64,000 nt of DNA, taken from contig CALSNJ010000002.1 of assembly GCA_943787745.1 (NCBI GenBank), positions 756,125 to 820,124 on the forward strand. The letters are read 5' to 3'. Shown here in pieces: positions 45,974 to 55,488 of the stretch (the stretch's first letter is position 1; each line of letters starts with the position of its first letter). Made by a program: the position numbers and the translations under genes. This DNA is from an uncultured Alphaproteobacteria bacterium (GTDB lineage: Bacteria; Pseudomonadota; Alphaproteobacteria; UBA6615). A model generated the notes under the pieces. That model made no database searches. It was given only the letters and a program-made list of their open reading frames with translations, and was not told where the DNA came from.

Positions 45974-46840
45974 ATGGCGGAGTACGATCTGAACGGACGA
46001 AATGTGATCATGACCGGGGCCGGACGCGGCCTTGGTCGCGCCATGACCGAAGCCCTCACGGAGGCCGGCGCCAATGTGGTGGCAGCAGCCCACATTGCCG
46101 ACGACTTTGCCGAACTCGAAGCCGCTTGCGCCGGACATTCCGGCAAGCTGCATTGCGTGACGGCCGATATCACCAAACCCGAGGATTGTGATCGCATCGT
46201 CAAAGAAGCACTCAATGCCTTTGGCCCCATCCATGGTCTCGTCAACAATGCGGGCCTGACTTTCACCTATATCTGGCCCGACGGACACAAGACCGAAGCA
46301 TGGCGGGCCACCGGCGAAATGCCAAAATTCTGGGAAGCCAGTGACGAGGTTATCCAGAACGTCATCAACGCCAATTTTGTGGGCGCCGACAAACTTGCGC
46401 GGCGCATCGCACCATTGATGGTGGATCAGGGCTGGGGGCGCATCGTCAATGTGACAACCATGTATCGCACCATGACCAAGCAGGGTTCTTCCCCTTACGG
46501 CCCCTCCAAAGCAGCTCTCGAAGTTGCGACGGAAATCTGGAACAAGGATCTCGGTGGCACAGGCGTCACAGTGAATATCCTCAACCCGGGTGCCGGCGCA
46601 GCAACACCGGGTATGTCGGACGAGATGAAGAAGCGCGATGAGACTCTTGAGAATCCGGTTCTGATTGAAGCGGATCTGATGAAAGCGCCCATCGTCTGGC
46701 TGATGTCTGATGTTACAAACGACATCAGCGGTATGCGCTACGACGCCAAACCATGGGATCCTTCAAAACCCGCTGCTGAGGAGGCCGAACGGATCGGTGC
46801 CAAGGCAGGTGTCCTGCTCTACTCCATGCCGGACTACTAA
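45974..46840 (+). CDS. Short-chain dehydrogenase/reductase (SDR)
   Basis: A 288-residue SDR. The cofactor motif is TGAGRGLG at 14-21, NNAG is present, and the catalytic YGPSK occurs, with Thr rather than Ser at the usual position 13 residues before the tyrosine. The insert YIWPDGHKTEAWRATGEMPKFWE after NNAG is unusual for the family. It is followed by an overlapping MFS gene, so the two are probably coupled. Confidence 0.88.
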   Translation: MAEYDLNGRNVIMTGAGRGLGRAMTEALTEAGANVVAAAHIADDFAELEAACAGHSGKLHCVTADITKPEDCDRIVKEALNAFGPIHGLVNNAGLTFTYIWPDGHKTEAWRATGEMPKFWEASDEVIQNVINANFVGADKLARRIAPLMVDQGWGRIVNVTTMYRTMTKQGSSPYGPSKAALEVATEIWNKDLGGTGVTVNILNPGAGAATPGMSDEMKKRDETLENPVLIEADLMKAPIVWLMSDVTNDISGMRYDAKPWDPSKPAAEEAERIGAKAGVLLYSMPDY

Positions 46841-48056
46841 GCTGACCCCGTCCTCTGCGCGTGACGGTGGCGGGTATATCGGCCCGACCATCCTGTTGAC
46901 ACTGATCCAGATAATGATCTCCTGGGCGGTGTTCGCGCCCCCCGTCCTCGCCAAACAGGCATTACCGGACATGGGCCTCGATCCTGCCTGGATCGGGATG
47001 CAGCCGACGATTCTGTTCACTGCCGCAACATTCAGCTCCATGATGTCGGCTGGACTTGTCGCGCGCTACAACCCGATGCGCGCTTCCCAGATCATGGTTT
47101 TGCTCTGCGCCGCAGGCAGTATCTGCATTGCGACCGGAAATCTTTGGCTTGTCGCCATCGGAAGTGTGCTTATCGGCGCCGCGCTGGGTCCGACCACACC
47201 AGCAAGTTCACATATTCTTTCGCGCGTCACGCCGCGACATCTGCAACCGCTGGTGTTCTCGATCAAACAGACCGGCGTCCCCTTGGGCGGGGTGCTGGCC
47301 GGGTTCGTGGGACCACCCCTGACGATTATGTGGGACTGGCACGTCGCCATCATGGTCGTTGCCGGCGCATGCCTAGCGACCGCCGTCATCACAGAAATCT
47401 GGATTCGCGGCTATGCCCGCTTTGCCGACCCGGCCATTCAGCTTCGCCTGGAGCTCATCGGGCCGCTGCGGCTGCTGCTCAAAAGCCCAATTCTTCGCTG
47501 GATGCTTGCGGGCTGCGTTCCCTTGGTCATTGCACAATACGCGTTGACGACATTCATCGTGCTGTACCTGCAGGAAGATATTGGCCTGTCGGTTATCACG
47601 GCTGGTGCAATTCTGGCAGTTGCTCAGGCAAGCGGCGGCACGGGCCGCATCATTTTCGGTGCGATTGCATCGCGCTGGACCACCCCCTTGGTCACCTTGT
47701 TGATGCTCGCTATGTTGGCTTCAGCAGCGGCCTTTCTGACCGCGTCCCTGACCTCTTCCTGGCCATTGGCTGTGATCTATGGCGTCGGCGTCCTGTTCGG
47801 TGCAGGTGCTGCTGGGTGGAACGGTGTCTATCTGGCAGAGGCCGCCCGTCGTGCACCGGGTGGCGAAGTCAGTCGCACAACCGGCGCCATCGGTTTTATT
47901 ATCTTTGGCGCTGTGGTGATTGGCCCTGCGGTATTCGGAGCAATTGTGGCGACAGTGTCCTATGAAGTCGCCTATGCCGGGATCGGCGTTCTGGCGCTTA
48001 CCAGCGTCTTCTCATTCCTGCGCACGATTAAACACATCCGTGCCGAGGCAGACTAG
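46809..48056 (+). CDS. MFS-type transporter
   Basis: About 415 residues with roughly twelve hydrophobic segments and an MFS layout: ALPDMGLDPAWIGMQPTILF after TM1, then PTTPASSHILSRVTPRHLQPLVFSIKQTGVPLGG, the CynX/NarK-like segment. No ATG lies before TM1. GTG 46809 inside the SDR gene is used, GTG 46797 and CTG 46842 are alternatives. Its stop overlaps that of the convergent dehydrogenase gene through a shared CTAG. Substrate unknown, probably an organic acid. Confidence 0.83.
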   Translation: MSCSTPCRTTKLTPSSARDGGGYIGPTILLTLIQIMISWAVFAPPVLAKQALPDMGLDPAWIGMQPTILFTAATFSSMMSAGLVARYNPMRASQIMVLLCAAGSICIATGNLWLVAIGSVLIGAALGPTTPASSHILSRVTPRHLQPLVFSIKQTGVPLGGVLAGFVGPPLTIMWDWHVAIMVVAGACLATAVITEIWIRGYARFADPAIQLRLELIGPLRLLLKSPILRWMLAGCVPLVIAQYALTTFIVLYLQEDIGLSVITAGAILAVAQASGGTGRIIFGAIASRWTTPLVTLLMLAMLASAAAFLTASLTSSWPLAVIYGVGVLFGAGAAGWNGVYLAEAARRAPGGEVSRTTGAIGFIIFGAVVIGPAVFGAIVATVSYEVAYAGIGVLALTSVFSFLRTIKHIRAEAD

Positions 48057-48934
48057 TTTTTCGGCTCGTTGTCGCTTTCCAGCGCCTCATAAATGATCGA
48101 AAGCTCCGCTTCGAGGAGCCCCATCTCAGCCACCTTTGCGTAATAGTCCCGGGTGAGACGTGCCACGGGCGCCGCCACACCCAGCGCTTCGGCGTGTTCA
48201 ACGATATAGCGCGTATCCTTTTCCACCAGCCGGGCCGGCGCAGGGGCCGGTTGCCATTGCCGCGCCGCCATCACTGGCGCGCGCAATTCGAACTGGGTGG
48301 ATGTGGCGACACTGGACGAGACCGCCTCGATGATCTGCTCCGGGTCGAGACCTGATGCAATGCCCATATTGAGCGCTTCAGCGGTGACCAGCACATGGTT
48401 GGTGACCATGGCGTTGAGGACAAATTTGAGCTTCATCCCATGGCCAAATGGCCCCACATAGGGGCACTTCGGCGCCAATACTTCCAACACCGGACGCACG
48501 TCCTCGCATGCAGTCTCGTCACCGCTCAGCATGATGACCGCCCGCCCGGCCTCAATGGCTTCTGGCGTACCGCTGATCGGGGTATCCAGCATGATCGTGC
48601 CCGACGGCGCGAGGGCATCGCGAATGCGTTCCTTCAAGGCCACGCCAAAGGTGCCCATATCAGCGACAATCAGCCCGTCCCGGCCGCCTTCGGCCAGCCC
48701 GCCGGGACCGAAAACGGCGGCTTCCACATCTTCCTCGCGCGCGAGCAACAAAATGACGATATCAGCGTTTGCACAGAGGGTTTTTGCATCAGTGACAAGC
48801 TTCCCACCGATATCCCGCAACCACTGGGCGCTGGGGCGATCCACAGCAGAAAGTTTGTGACCCTGTGCGGCGAGCATCCGCGCTGCAGTGCCCCCCATCT
48901 GTCCGAGACCCAGGATCGCGATCTTTTGGCTCAT
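48053..48934 (-). CDS. NAD(P)-dependent 3-hydroxyisobutyrate dehydrogenase-family protein
   Basis: A 293-residue beta-hydroxyacid dehydrogenase. The Rossmann motif ILGLGQMGG is at 8-16, TPISGTPEA is the substrate loop, and the catalytic lysine is in MKLKFVLNAM. The start is set by homology because no clear ribosome site is seen. It is the last gene of the SDR-Qor-ligase operon, 13 bases after the CoA ligase. A pathway through an acyl-CoA to a hydroxyacid is possible. Confidence 0.87.
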   Translation of the reverse strand: MSQKIAILGLGQMGGTAARMLAAQGHKLSAVDRPSAQWLRDIGGKLVTDAKTLCANADIVILLLAREEDVEAAVFGPGGLAEGGRDGLIVADMGTFGVALKERIRDALAPSGTIMLDTPISGTPEAIEAGRAVIMLSGDETACEDVRPVLEVLAPKCPYVGPFGHGMKLKFVLNAMVTNHVLVTAEALNMGIASGLDPEQIIEAVSSSVATSTQFELRAPVMAARQWQPAPAPARLVEKDTRYIVEHAEALGVAAPVARLTRDYYAKVAEMGLLEAELSIIYEALESDNEPKN

Positions 48935-48947
48935 GGGAGGGGAACGA

Positions 48948-50504
48948 TCATACCTGTCGGTCCTGTCCAACCCAGAACGTGTCACGTATGTCCTTCTTGC
49001 GGACTTTGCCAACTGGGGAACGGGGCAGCTCGTCCCAGAACTCAACGGATTTTGGAGCTTTCACGCTGCCGATCTCGTTCTTGCACAGGGCGATGATCTC
49101 TTCCGCACTTACAGTCTTGCCAGGCTTCAGTTCGATCACAGCCTTCACCGCCTCGCCCCATTTCTCATCGGGGACACCGACAACGGCACAATCCTGCACC
49201 GCGTCATGCCCCCAGACGACCTGCTCAATCTCGGAGGGATAGACGTTGAAACCACCAGAAATGATCATGTCCTTCTTGCGATCGACGATATAGATGAAGC
49301 CATCTTCGTCTTTCACGCCGATATCGCCGGTGCGGTGCCACCCATTGGAGGCTGAGACCTCATCTGTGGCGTCCTTGTTCTTGTAGTACCCCGCCATCAC
49401 CAGGGTTCCGCGGACGACAATCTCACCCCGCTCCCCAACCGGCAGGATGTTTTCCTCATCATCCATGATCTCGACCGGCGTCAGCAGACAGGGCTGTCCG
49501 CAGCTCGCAAGCCGATGCGCCTTATTGGTCGTGAGTGCCTCGATATGCTGTTCGGGGGACATATAGGTACAAATCATGGGCGCTTCGGCCTGGCCGTAGC
49601 TCTGGGCCATAACCGGTCCAAACACATCAATTGCCTCTTTCAGCTTGTCGACGGACATGGGAGCTGCCGCATAGAGAAAATAGTCCAGCGAGGAATAGTC
49701 GTAATTGCGCACCTCGGGGTGGGCGAGCATCACGTAGATCGCGGTGGGGGGCAGAAACAGGTTGGTAACGCCGTATTTTTCGATGTTCTCCATAACCTCG
49801 GGGAGTTGCACCCCGTTCATGATGATATTGGTGGCGCCCAGCCCCATCAGGGACATTGCCGTCACACCTGCTGCATGCGTCATGGGCGCGGCACATAAAT
49901 GCACCGGCGGCTTCTTTGGCGGCATATGCACAGCCATCGCCCCGACCATGGTTTCGAAGGTCTGATTGGTCCACAAAATCCCCTTCGGCCGGCCCGTGGT
50001 GCCGCCGGATGGGAAAATTCCGCAGATGTCGTCAGGATTGTCGGGGAAGTCAGGCGCCACCCCTTCATGGCCATCGATGAAGTCTGCATATGACGGCGCA
50101 TCAATTCCCGATCGGTCCAGACAAACATAGTTTTTGATCCCCGGGCACTCCTCCCGAAGAACTTTAATATTATCTTCAAAGTCACTGTGATAAAACAGAA
50201 ACTCTGCGTCATTGTTGTTAAGAATATACGCGTTTTCGGCGATCGCGTTGCGGGCATTGATCGGCACCCAGACCCCACCAGCACGATACAGACCCAACAA
50301 TGCATCAAACGCGCCGGGGTGGTTTGGACTGTAGATCGCGGCGTGTTTGGCGTAGTCGAACCCCGCGGCGTTCATCGCAAGTGCGGTCCGGTGCGAACGG
50401 TCCTGGGCCTCGCGATGGGTTGTTGTCGCGCCATCCTCGGCGATCATGAAGGCACGATCCGGGTGGAGCAGTACCCCACGGTCGAAAAAATCGATTACAC
50501 GCAT
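48948..50504 (-). CDS. AMP-dependent acyl-CoA synthetase/ligase
   Basis: A 518-residue ANL-family adenylate-forming enzyme. The P-loop-like A3 motif SGGTTGRPKG is at 166-175, then SYGQAEAP, GWHRTGDIG and VDRKKDMIISGGFNVYPSEIE. The catalytic lysine is in PRSPVGKVRKKD near the C-terminus. It would activate a fatty or aromatic acid to its CoA ester with ATP. It lies in an operon with a quinone oxidoreductase and two dehydrogenases. Confidence 0.93.
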   Translation of the reverse strand: MRVIDFFDRGVLLHPDRAFMIAEDGATTTHREAQDRSHRTALAMNAAGFDYAKHAAIYSPNHPGAFDALLGLYRAGGVWVPINARNAIAENAYILNNNDAEFLFYHSDFEDNIKVLREECPGIKNYVCLDRSGIDAPSYADFIDGHEGVAPDFPDNPDDICGIFPSGGTTGRPKGILWTNQTFETMVGAMAVHMPPKKPPVHLCAAPMTHAAGVTAMSLMGLGATNIIMNGVQLPEVMENIEKYGVTNLFLPPTAIYVMLAHPEVRNYDYSSLDYFLYAAAPMSVDKLKEAIDVFGPVMAQSYGQAEAPMICTYMSPEQHIEALTTNKAHRLASCGQPCLLTPVEIMDDEENILPVGERGEIVVRGTLVMAGYYKNKDATDEVSASNGWHRTGDIGVKDEDGFIYIVDRKKDMIISGGFNVYPSEIEQVVWGHDAVQDCAVVGVPDEKWGEAVKAVIELKPGKTVSAEEIIALCKNEIGSVKAPKSVEFWDELPRSPVGKVRKKDIRDTFWVGQDRQV

Positions 50505-50547
50505 TGTTTACGTCTCCACCCGTCGTTCTGAAGCTTGTTGTCCCGAC

Positions 50548-51525
50548 CTAGGGAACCAGCATGCTGATCCCGGTCAATTTGCGGGATTCAATGTCCTTGT
50601 GCAGCTTCGGCGCATCTTTCAACGGATAACGCTGATTGATCTTCACCTTCACCTTTTTGGACCGGATCATCGAAAACACACGCTTGGAACTGTGCAACAG
50701 ATCATCACGATTGGCTGTCCAATTGAACAGGGAGGCCCGGGTCAGGGTCCAAGCCCGCGCCATGTAGCGGAACTCATTCAGATCAACCAGCGGTACCGGC
50801 CCGGAAGCCCCACCAAAGCTGGCCAGCAGGCCACGGTCCTTCAGACAGCCCAGCGAGATCTCATAAGTGTCCTTGCCGACCGGATCAAAGATCGTGTCGA
50901 CCCCCGCCCCCTTGGTGATCTTGGCGACTTCCTTGACCACATCCTTTTTCGACGTATCGATGGCGTACTTGGCGCCTGCTTTCAGGATTTCCTTGCACTT
51001 CGACGCAGAAGACGCCGTGCCGATGACAGTCGCACCGCGGGCCTTGGCCCACTGACACAGCAACAGGCCAACGCCGCCGGATGCCGAATGCATCATGACA
51101 ATATCGCCCTTTTTCACTTTGCCGACGCGCTCGACGAGCATTTCAACCGTCATACCCTTGAGATGGGTGGCGGCGGCAATCTCATCTGTGATGTCACGCG
51201 GAATCGGCACACAGATGCCAGCGGGAACGTTCTGAGCCTCTGCATAGGTGCCAACAGCACCGATATAGACCACACGCTGGCCAACCTTGAGGTCCTTTAC
51301 GCCGGCACCGATGGCCTCGATGACGCCAGCTGCTTCCGAGCCAATCCCTGTCGGCAGTTCCAACGGATAACGACCGGTACGGTGGTTTATATCAATAAAA
51401 TTGAAGCCGACGGCTGTGTGACGAACCGTGACCTGCCCTTTCTTCGGCTTGGGCACGTTAACGGTTTTCCATTTCATGACCGACGGACCCCCGGTCTTCT
51501 CAATCACAATGCCTTTGACGTCCAT
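50548..51525 (-). CDS. Zinc-independent quinone oxidoreductase (MDR family, Qor-like)
   Basis: A 325-residue medium-chain reductase. VGFNFIDINHRTGRYP and GSEAAGVIEAIGAGV mark the Qor branch, and SASGGVGLLLCQWAKARGATVIGT binds NADPH. The zinc-ligand residues of alcohol dehydrogenases are absent. It reduces quinones or enones (crotonyl-CoA reductase-like chemistry is possible). It sits between the SDR and the CoA ligase. Confidence 0.9.
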   Translation of the reverse strand: MDVKGIVIEKTGGPSVMKWKTVNVPKPKKGQVTVRHTAVGFNFIDINHRTGRYPLELPTGIGSEAAGVIEAIGAGVKDLKVGQRVVYIGAVGTYAEAQNVPAGICVPIPRDITDEIAAATHLKGMTVEMLVERVGKVKKGDIVMMHSASGGVGLLLCQWAKARGATVIGTASSASKCKEILKAGAKYAIDTSKKDVVKEVAKITKGAGVDTIFDPVGKDTYEISLGCLKDRGLLASFGGASGPVPLVDLNEFRYMARAWTLTRASLFNWTANRDDLLHSSKRVFSMIRSKKVKVKINQRYPLKDAPKLHKDIESRKLTGISMLVP

Positions 51526-51555
51526 AGAACTTCCTTTCGGTTAAATTCAGAATTG

Positions 51556-52308
51556 CTAGGCCGAGGTTCGGCCTGCATCAACTTTCAGCAGAGTACCTGT
51601 CATATGCGGCGCCTCGTCAGAGAGCGCGAAGGCAACCAGTGCTGCAATTTCTTCAGGTTCAACAATTTCGCCCATCGGAATGGCCTTCAGTCCGGCATCA
51701 ATATAGCCGTCGACATTCTCGACCGGGGGCGTCCGCGCCATGCCAGGAACGATGGTGTTAACCCGGATTTTATGGGGTGCAAGCTCGACAGCCAGCGCCC
51801 GCATCATCTGGTGGACGCCGCCTTTGCTCGACACATACGGCAAAAGATTTGGGGCCGGGCGGATCGCTGTCGATGAGCCCGTCGCCAGAAGTGAACCGCC
51901 TTCACCCTGTGCCAGCAAGACTTTTGCGGCAGCCTGAAGTGTCAGAAAAACACCGGTCAGATTGACCGCCAGCACCCGATTCCAGTCGGCGAGGTCCCAA
52001 TCCTGAAAGTTCGTCCACTCATTGAAAGCGCCCGCATTTGCGATGGCGCCGTCCAGACGGCCAAACTCGCCAACCGTGCCATCCACCAATGCCGTGATCT
52101 GCTCTGGTTGGGTCACATCGGTCGGGATCGCAATGCCGGTTCCCTCGAAGTTGGACATTGAGGCCACGGTTTCATCAAGCCCTTTTGCGTCCAGCCCGGC
52201 TACGGCGACCTTCGCGCCTTCGCTCGCAGCGCGCAACGCCATCGCCCGGCCCAGGCCGGACTCAGCGCCCGTTATTGCAAAAACCTTGTCTGCCAAACGA
52301 CCCGACAT
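51556..52308 (-). CDS. Short-chain dehydrogenase/reductase (SDR)
   Basis: A 250-residue SDR. The cofactor motif TGAESGLG follows KVFAI, NAGAFNEW replaces NNAG, and the active site is Ser...YVSSK. ATG 52308 has GGGGGAG upstream. It is the first gene of the minus-strand operon SDR-Qor-ligase-HIBADH and diverges from the rhodanese operon across 143 bases. Confidence 0.9.
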   Translation of the reverse strand: MSGRLADKVFAITGAESGLGRAMALRAASEGAKVAVAGLDAKGLDETVASMSNFEGTGIAIPTDVTQPEQITALVDGTVGEFGRLDGAIANAGAFNEWTNFQDWDLADWNRVLAVNLTGVFLTLQAAAKVLLAQGEGGSLLATGSSTAIRPAPNLLPYVSSKGGVHQMMRALAVELAPHKIRVNTIVPGMARTPPVENVDGYIDAGLKAIPMGEIVEPEEIAALVAFALSDEAPHMTGTLLKVDAGRTSA

Positions 52309-52451
52309 AGCTCCCCCGTAAATCAATGTTGTCCCCCACCCTTGCATGGGCGGGCATGTTTTCTCGAATGTATTACATCGTGAGCATATGCGCGACTGAT
52401 GCGTGCACCTTCGTGCAAGCACTGTAAGATAGTGGATGGGGGAGATTAGCA

Positions 52452-53324
52452 ATGACCGATAACAAACTGGATCCAGGCCTTTTGGTCGACAGCAACTGGC
52501 TCGCCGCCAATCTCGACGATCCAGACCTACTTGTATTCGACACCACGACCGTGCTTGTCCCGGATCCCGAACTGGAATATCGCGTGGAAGGTGACAAAGC
52601 CGGATGGGAAGCCGGACACATTCCCGGCGCAGGCTACCTGAACTGCCAGGACGACCTGTCCGTTACCCCCCATGAATTCCGGTTTACGCTCCCTGCCCCC
52701 GATGATTTTGCGCGCCGCGTCGGCGCGCTTGGGATCAGCAACGACAAGCGCCTTGTGCTTTACAGCCGAACCCAGCCTTTTTGGTCTACGCGCGCGTGGT
52801 GGTCGTTCTACGCCATGGGGTTTGACGCCATGGTGCTCGATGGTGGCTACAACTCTTGGGTCACGGGCGGCTACCCGGTATCCACAGACCCGGTGCAATT
52901 TGAGCCAGTCACTTTCACGGCAAATCCGCGCCCCGAAGTGGCCTTCGGCAAGGAAGATGTCCTCGCCGTACTCGACAAACCTGATGTTGCCGTCGTCAAC
53001 GCACTTTCCGCCGAACAATTCACCGGCAGCGGCGGGATGACATTCGGTCGGGCCGGACGCATCACCAACAGCGTAAACGCGCCCTATGCACAGGTTTGCG
53101 ATATGACCACCGGCGTGTTTTCGGATGCCGCGACACTGCGCAGCCTTTTCGAAAGCGCGGGCGCCACACCCGACAAAAAGATTGTGAATTATTGCGGTGG
53201 CGGCATTTCAGCCACACTCGGCTTCTTCGCCCAAAAGGCTCTCGGATATGAAAACGTGGCGCTGTACGACGCCTCAATGCAGGAATGGGGCAAGGATGAA
53301 TCCCTTCCCATGGAAAAAGACTGA
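52452..53324 (+). CDS. Two-domain rhodanese/3-mercaptopyruvate-type sulfurtransferase
   Basis: A 290-residue protein with two rhodanese domains. The first, about 10-140, contains GWEAGHIPGAGYLN and ends with DGGYNSWV. The second, about 160-285, has the catalytic cysteine C248 in NYCGGGISAT. That loop differs from both the CRKGVT-type (thiosulfate) and CGSGVT-type (mercaptopyruvate) loops. It moves a sulfane sulfur to a nucleophile. It heads a plus-strand operon ending in a TauE/SafE permease, so sulfur-compound handling is likely. Confidence 0.9.
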   Translation: MTDNKLDPGLLVDSNWLAANLDDPDLLVFDTTTVLVPDPELEYRVEGDKAGWEAGHIPGAGYLNCQDDLSVTPHEFRFTLPAPDDFARRVGALGISNDKRLVLYSRTQPFWSTRAWWSFYAMGFDAMVLDGGYNSWVTGGYPVSTDPVQFEPVTFTANPRPEVAFGKEDVLAVLDKPDVAVVNALSAEQFTGSGGMTFGRAGRITNSVNAPYAQVCDMTTGVFSDAATLRSLFESAGATPDKKIVNYCGGGISATLGFFAQKALGYENVALYDASMQEWGKDESLPMEKD

Positions 53325-53340
53325 CCAAAGGACGTAACTG

Positions 53341-53997
53341 ATGTTTTTCAATCCTCTCGAAGTCGGCATGAAGCCGCCGCCCTTCAAGCACACCGTTTAC
53401 AACGCGCTGGTCGTGCCGCGCCCGATTGGCTGGATTTCGACCGTCAGCAAAGACGGCGTGATCAATCTTGCGCCCTACAGCTTTTTCAATGCGCTTAGCG
53501 GCGACCCGCCTTGCGTCATGTACTGCCCCAACGCGGTGAAGGCGAATTCCGGCGAGAAAAAAGATTCCTATACCAATGTGATTGAGACCGGTGAGTTCGT
53601 CTTCAATATGTGCACTTGGGGTTTGCGTGAAGAAATGATCGCCACCGCGATCACCGCGCCCGCAAGCTATGACGAAATGAAGGAAGCCGGGATTGAAGGC
53701 GCGCCTTGCGAAAACGTTGCACCGCCCCGGGTGAAAGCCTCTCCTGTCGCGCTGGAGTGCAAGCTGATCGAAGTGATCGACCTGCCAAAAGGCAAAAACT
53801 CCCAGAGCCATGTGGTGTTGGGCCAGGTCGTCGGGATTCATATCGACGATGACATCATCACCGACGGCATCGTCGACGTGCACAAAATGGAACTGATCGC
53901 GCGACTTGGCTATCTCGACTACGCCAAGATCGAATCCGAGAACATTGTCGCGCTGCCACGCCCCGACACCTTTCAGCACCCCAGCGACAAAGACTAA
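53341..53997 (+). CDS. Flavin reductase-like FMN-binding protein
   Basis: A 218-residue protein of the flavin-reductase-like split-barrel group. VPRPIGWISTVSKDGVINLAPYSFFNALS at 25-53 is the FMN-binding signature, followed by FVFNMCTWGL. It may supply reduced flavin to a monooxygenase or act as a flavoprotein itself. The luciferase-like monooxygenase at 12911-14146 is the only two-component partner seen, and it is far away. It lies 16 bases after the rhodanese gene. Confidence 0.88.
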   Translation: MFFNPLEVGMKPPPFKHTVYNALVVPRPIGWISTVSKDGVINLAPYSFFNALSGDPPCVMYCPNAVKANSGEKKDSYTNVIETGEFVFNMCTWGLREEMIATAITAPASYDEMKEAGIEGAPCENVAPPRVKASPVALECKLIEVIDLPKGKNSQSHVVLGQVVGIHIDDDIITDGIVDVHKMELIARLGYLDYAKIESENIVALPRPDTFQHPSDKD

Positions 53998-54011
53998 GAA
54001 CGAGGAACGTC

Positions 54012-54827
54012 ATGATGATCGTTGATTCTCAGGTTCATCTCTGGAGTTTCCGGCCCGAGGGCGCCAACCCCTGGCATCGGAAGGTCCCGCAATACACGGT
54101 GGAAGAATTGCTGGCTGAGATGGACGACGCCGGGATCGATCGCGCGGTGATCGTGCCGCCGATGTGGATGGGGGATGATAATTCCCAGGCCATCGCCGCT
54201 GCACAGGCCAATCCGGACCGGCTCGCAATTCTGGGCCGGTTTCCACTATTCGATCCGTCTGAAGCCAGTCAGCTGGCCGATTGGAATGACCAGCCCGGCA
54301 TGCTTGGCGTGCGTTTTACCTTCGGTAAGCCCGACGAACAGGAATTGCTGACATCGGGAAAACTCGACTGGCTGTGGAGCGCCGCCGAGGAACACGGTGT
54401 TCCGGTGATGTTCATGCTGTCGGGATTCATTTCCGAAGTCCCCAGAATTGCCGAATCCTATCCGAACCTGAAGCTGACCGTCGACCATCTGGGCTTTCCC
54501 GGTCAATCGGCCGATGACGTGGCTTTCGCCGTTCTGCCCGAGCTGATCGACATGGCCAAGTTCGACAATGTCTCCGTCAAGGCCACCACGCTGCCTGCAT
54601 ACTCATCGCAGGATTATCCCTATCCCAACACCCATGAGCCGCTGCAGCGCGTATTTGATGCCTTCGGCCCGCACCGCTTGTTCTGGGGCTCGGACCTGAC
54701 CCGCCTGCCCTGCACCTATCGTCAGTCTGTCACCCACTTCACCGAAGAATTGCCATGGCTGAAGGGGGACGACCTTGAACTGGTTATGGGCCGGGCACTA
54801 TGTGACTGGATCGGCTGGAAGTACTAA
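54012..54827 (+). CDS. Amidohydrolase 2-family metal-dependent hydrolase
   Basis: A 271-residue TIM-barrel protein. The N-terminal metal motif is DSQVHLW, with Gln replacing the first His as in many lactonases and decarboxylases of this group. HGVPVMFML, LTVDHLGFP and FWGSDLTRLP supply the later ligands. It could be a lactonase or decarboxylase (ACMSD-like). GAGGA precedes the ATG. It lies 14 bases after the flavin-reductase-like gene. Confidence 0.88.
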   Translation: MMIVDSQVHLWSFRPEGANPWHRKVPQYTVEELLAEMDDAGIDRAVIVPPMWMGDDNSQAIAAAQANPDRLAILGRFPLFDPSEASQLADWNDQPGMLGVRFTFGKPDEQELLTSGKLDWLWSAAEEHGVPVMFMLSGFISEVPRIAESYPNLKLTVDHLGFPGQSADDVAFAVLPELIDMAKFDNVSVKATTLPAYSSQDYPYPNTHEPLQRVFDAFGPHRLFWGSDLTRLPCTYRQSVTHFTEELPWLKGDDLELVMGRALCDWIGWKY

Positions 54828-54863
54828 GCCATAAAGACAAGATGTTTCTCAGGAGATAATGCC

Positions 54864-55445
54864 ATGAATGCCCCTGCCCCAAAGACCACACCCACAGCCG
54901 ACGAGATGCAAAAGCGCGTGGCGCGCTTCAGTGATCTGGTGCCCTACAAGGACACCATGAACGCGGCCCACGGCATTCCACCTGAAGCCATGCAGATGAT
55001 GTCTTCTGACAAGGTTTTTCCCGTCATGAGCCCCGAAGGCTGGGAAGGTCGCAGTAAAGTCGCCCCTATCAAGGGCGCTTCGGGTCTGACGGTGACCATT
55101 GCCGAGTGCCCGCCAGGAGATTCCTCCGGCCTGCACAAACACACGGCCACAGTCGAGAACTTCTTCTGTATTCAGGGCAGCTTCGACATCACCTGGGGTG
55201 ATGAAGGCGAGCACAGCATTCGTCTCGAGCCAATGGACTTCATCTCGGTCCCTGCTGGCGTCTATCGCGAGTTCAAAAATGTCGGTGATGATCTTGGGCG
55301 TCTGTTCGTCGCGATCCAGTCTCCCGAAGGCGAGAACAAAGACAAGGTGATCCATGCCGCTGCCGCCGGTGAGGAAATCGAACAGCGCTGGGGCAAAGAC
55401 ACTCGTGATGCCATGGCCGGGATCGGTATTCAGTTCGGGGAATAG
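54864..55445 (+). CDS. Cupin-domain protein
   Basis: A 193-residue protein with one cupin barrel (about 75-165). Motif 1 is H91-x-H93...E98 in GLHKHTATVENFF. In motif 2, PAGVYREF, the usual histidine is missing. The first half (to about 70) is outside the barrel. A metal-dependent oxygenase, isomerase or binding role is possible. It follows the amidohydrolase by 36 bases. Confidence 0.82.
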   Translation: MNAPAPKTTPTADEMQKRVARFSDLVPYKDTMNAAHGIPPEAMQMMSSDKVFPVMSPEGWEGRSKVAPIKGASGLTVTIAECPPGDSSGLHKHTATVENFFCIQGSFDITWGDEGEHSIRLEPMDFISVPAGVYREFKNVGDDLGRLFVAIQSPEGENKDKVIHAAAAGEEIEQRWGKDTRDAMAGIGIQFGE

Positions 55446-55488
55446 GTCAGCTAGTTCCAGTTCGGTCCCCACCTGAATCAAAATTCCC

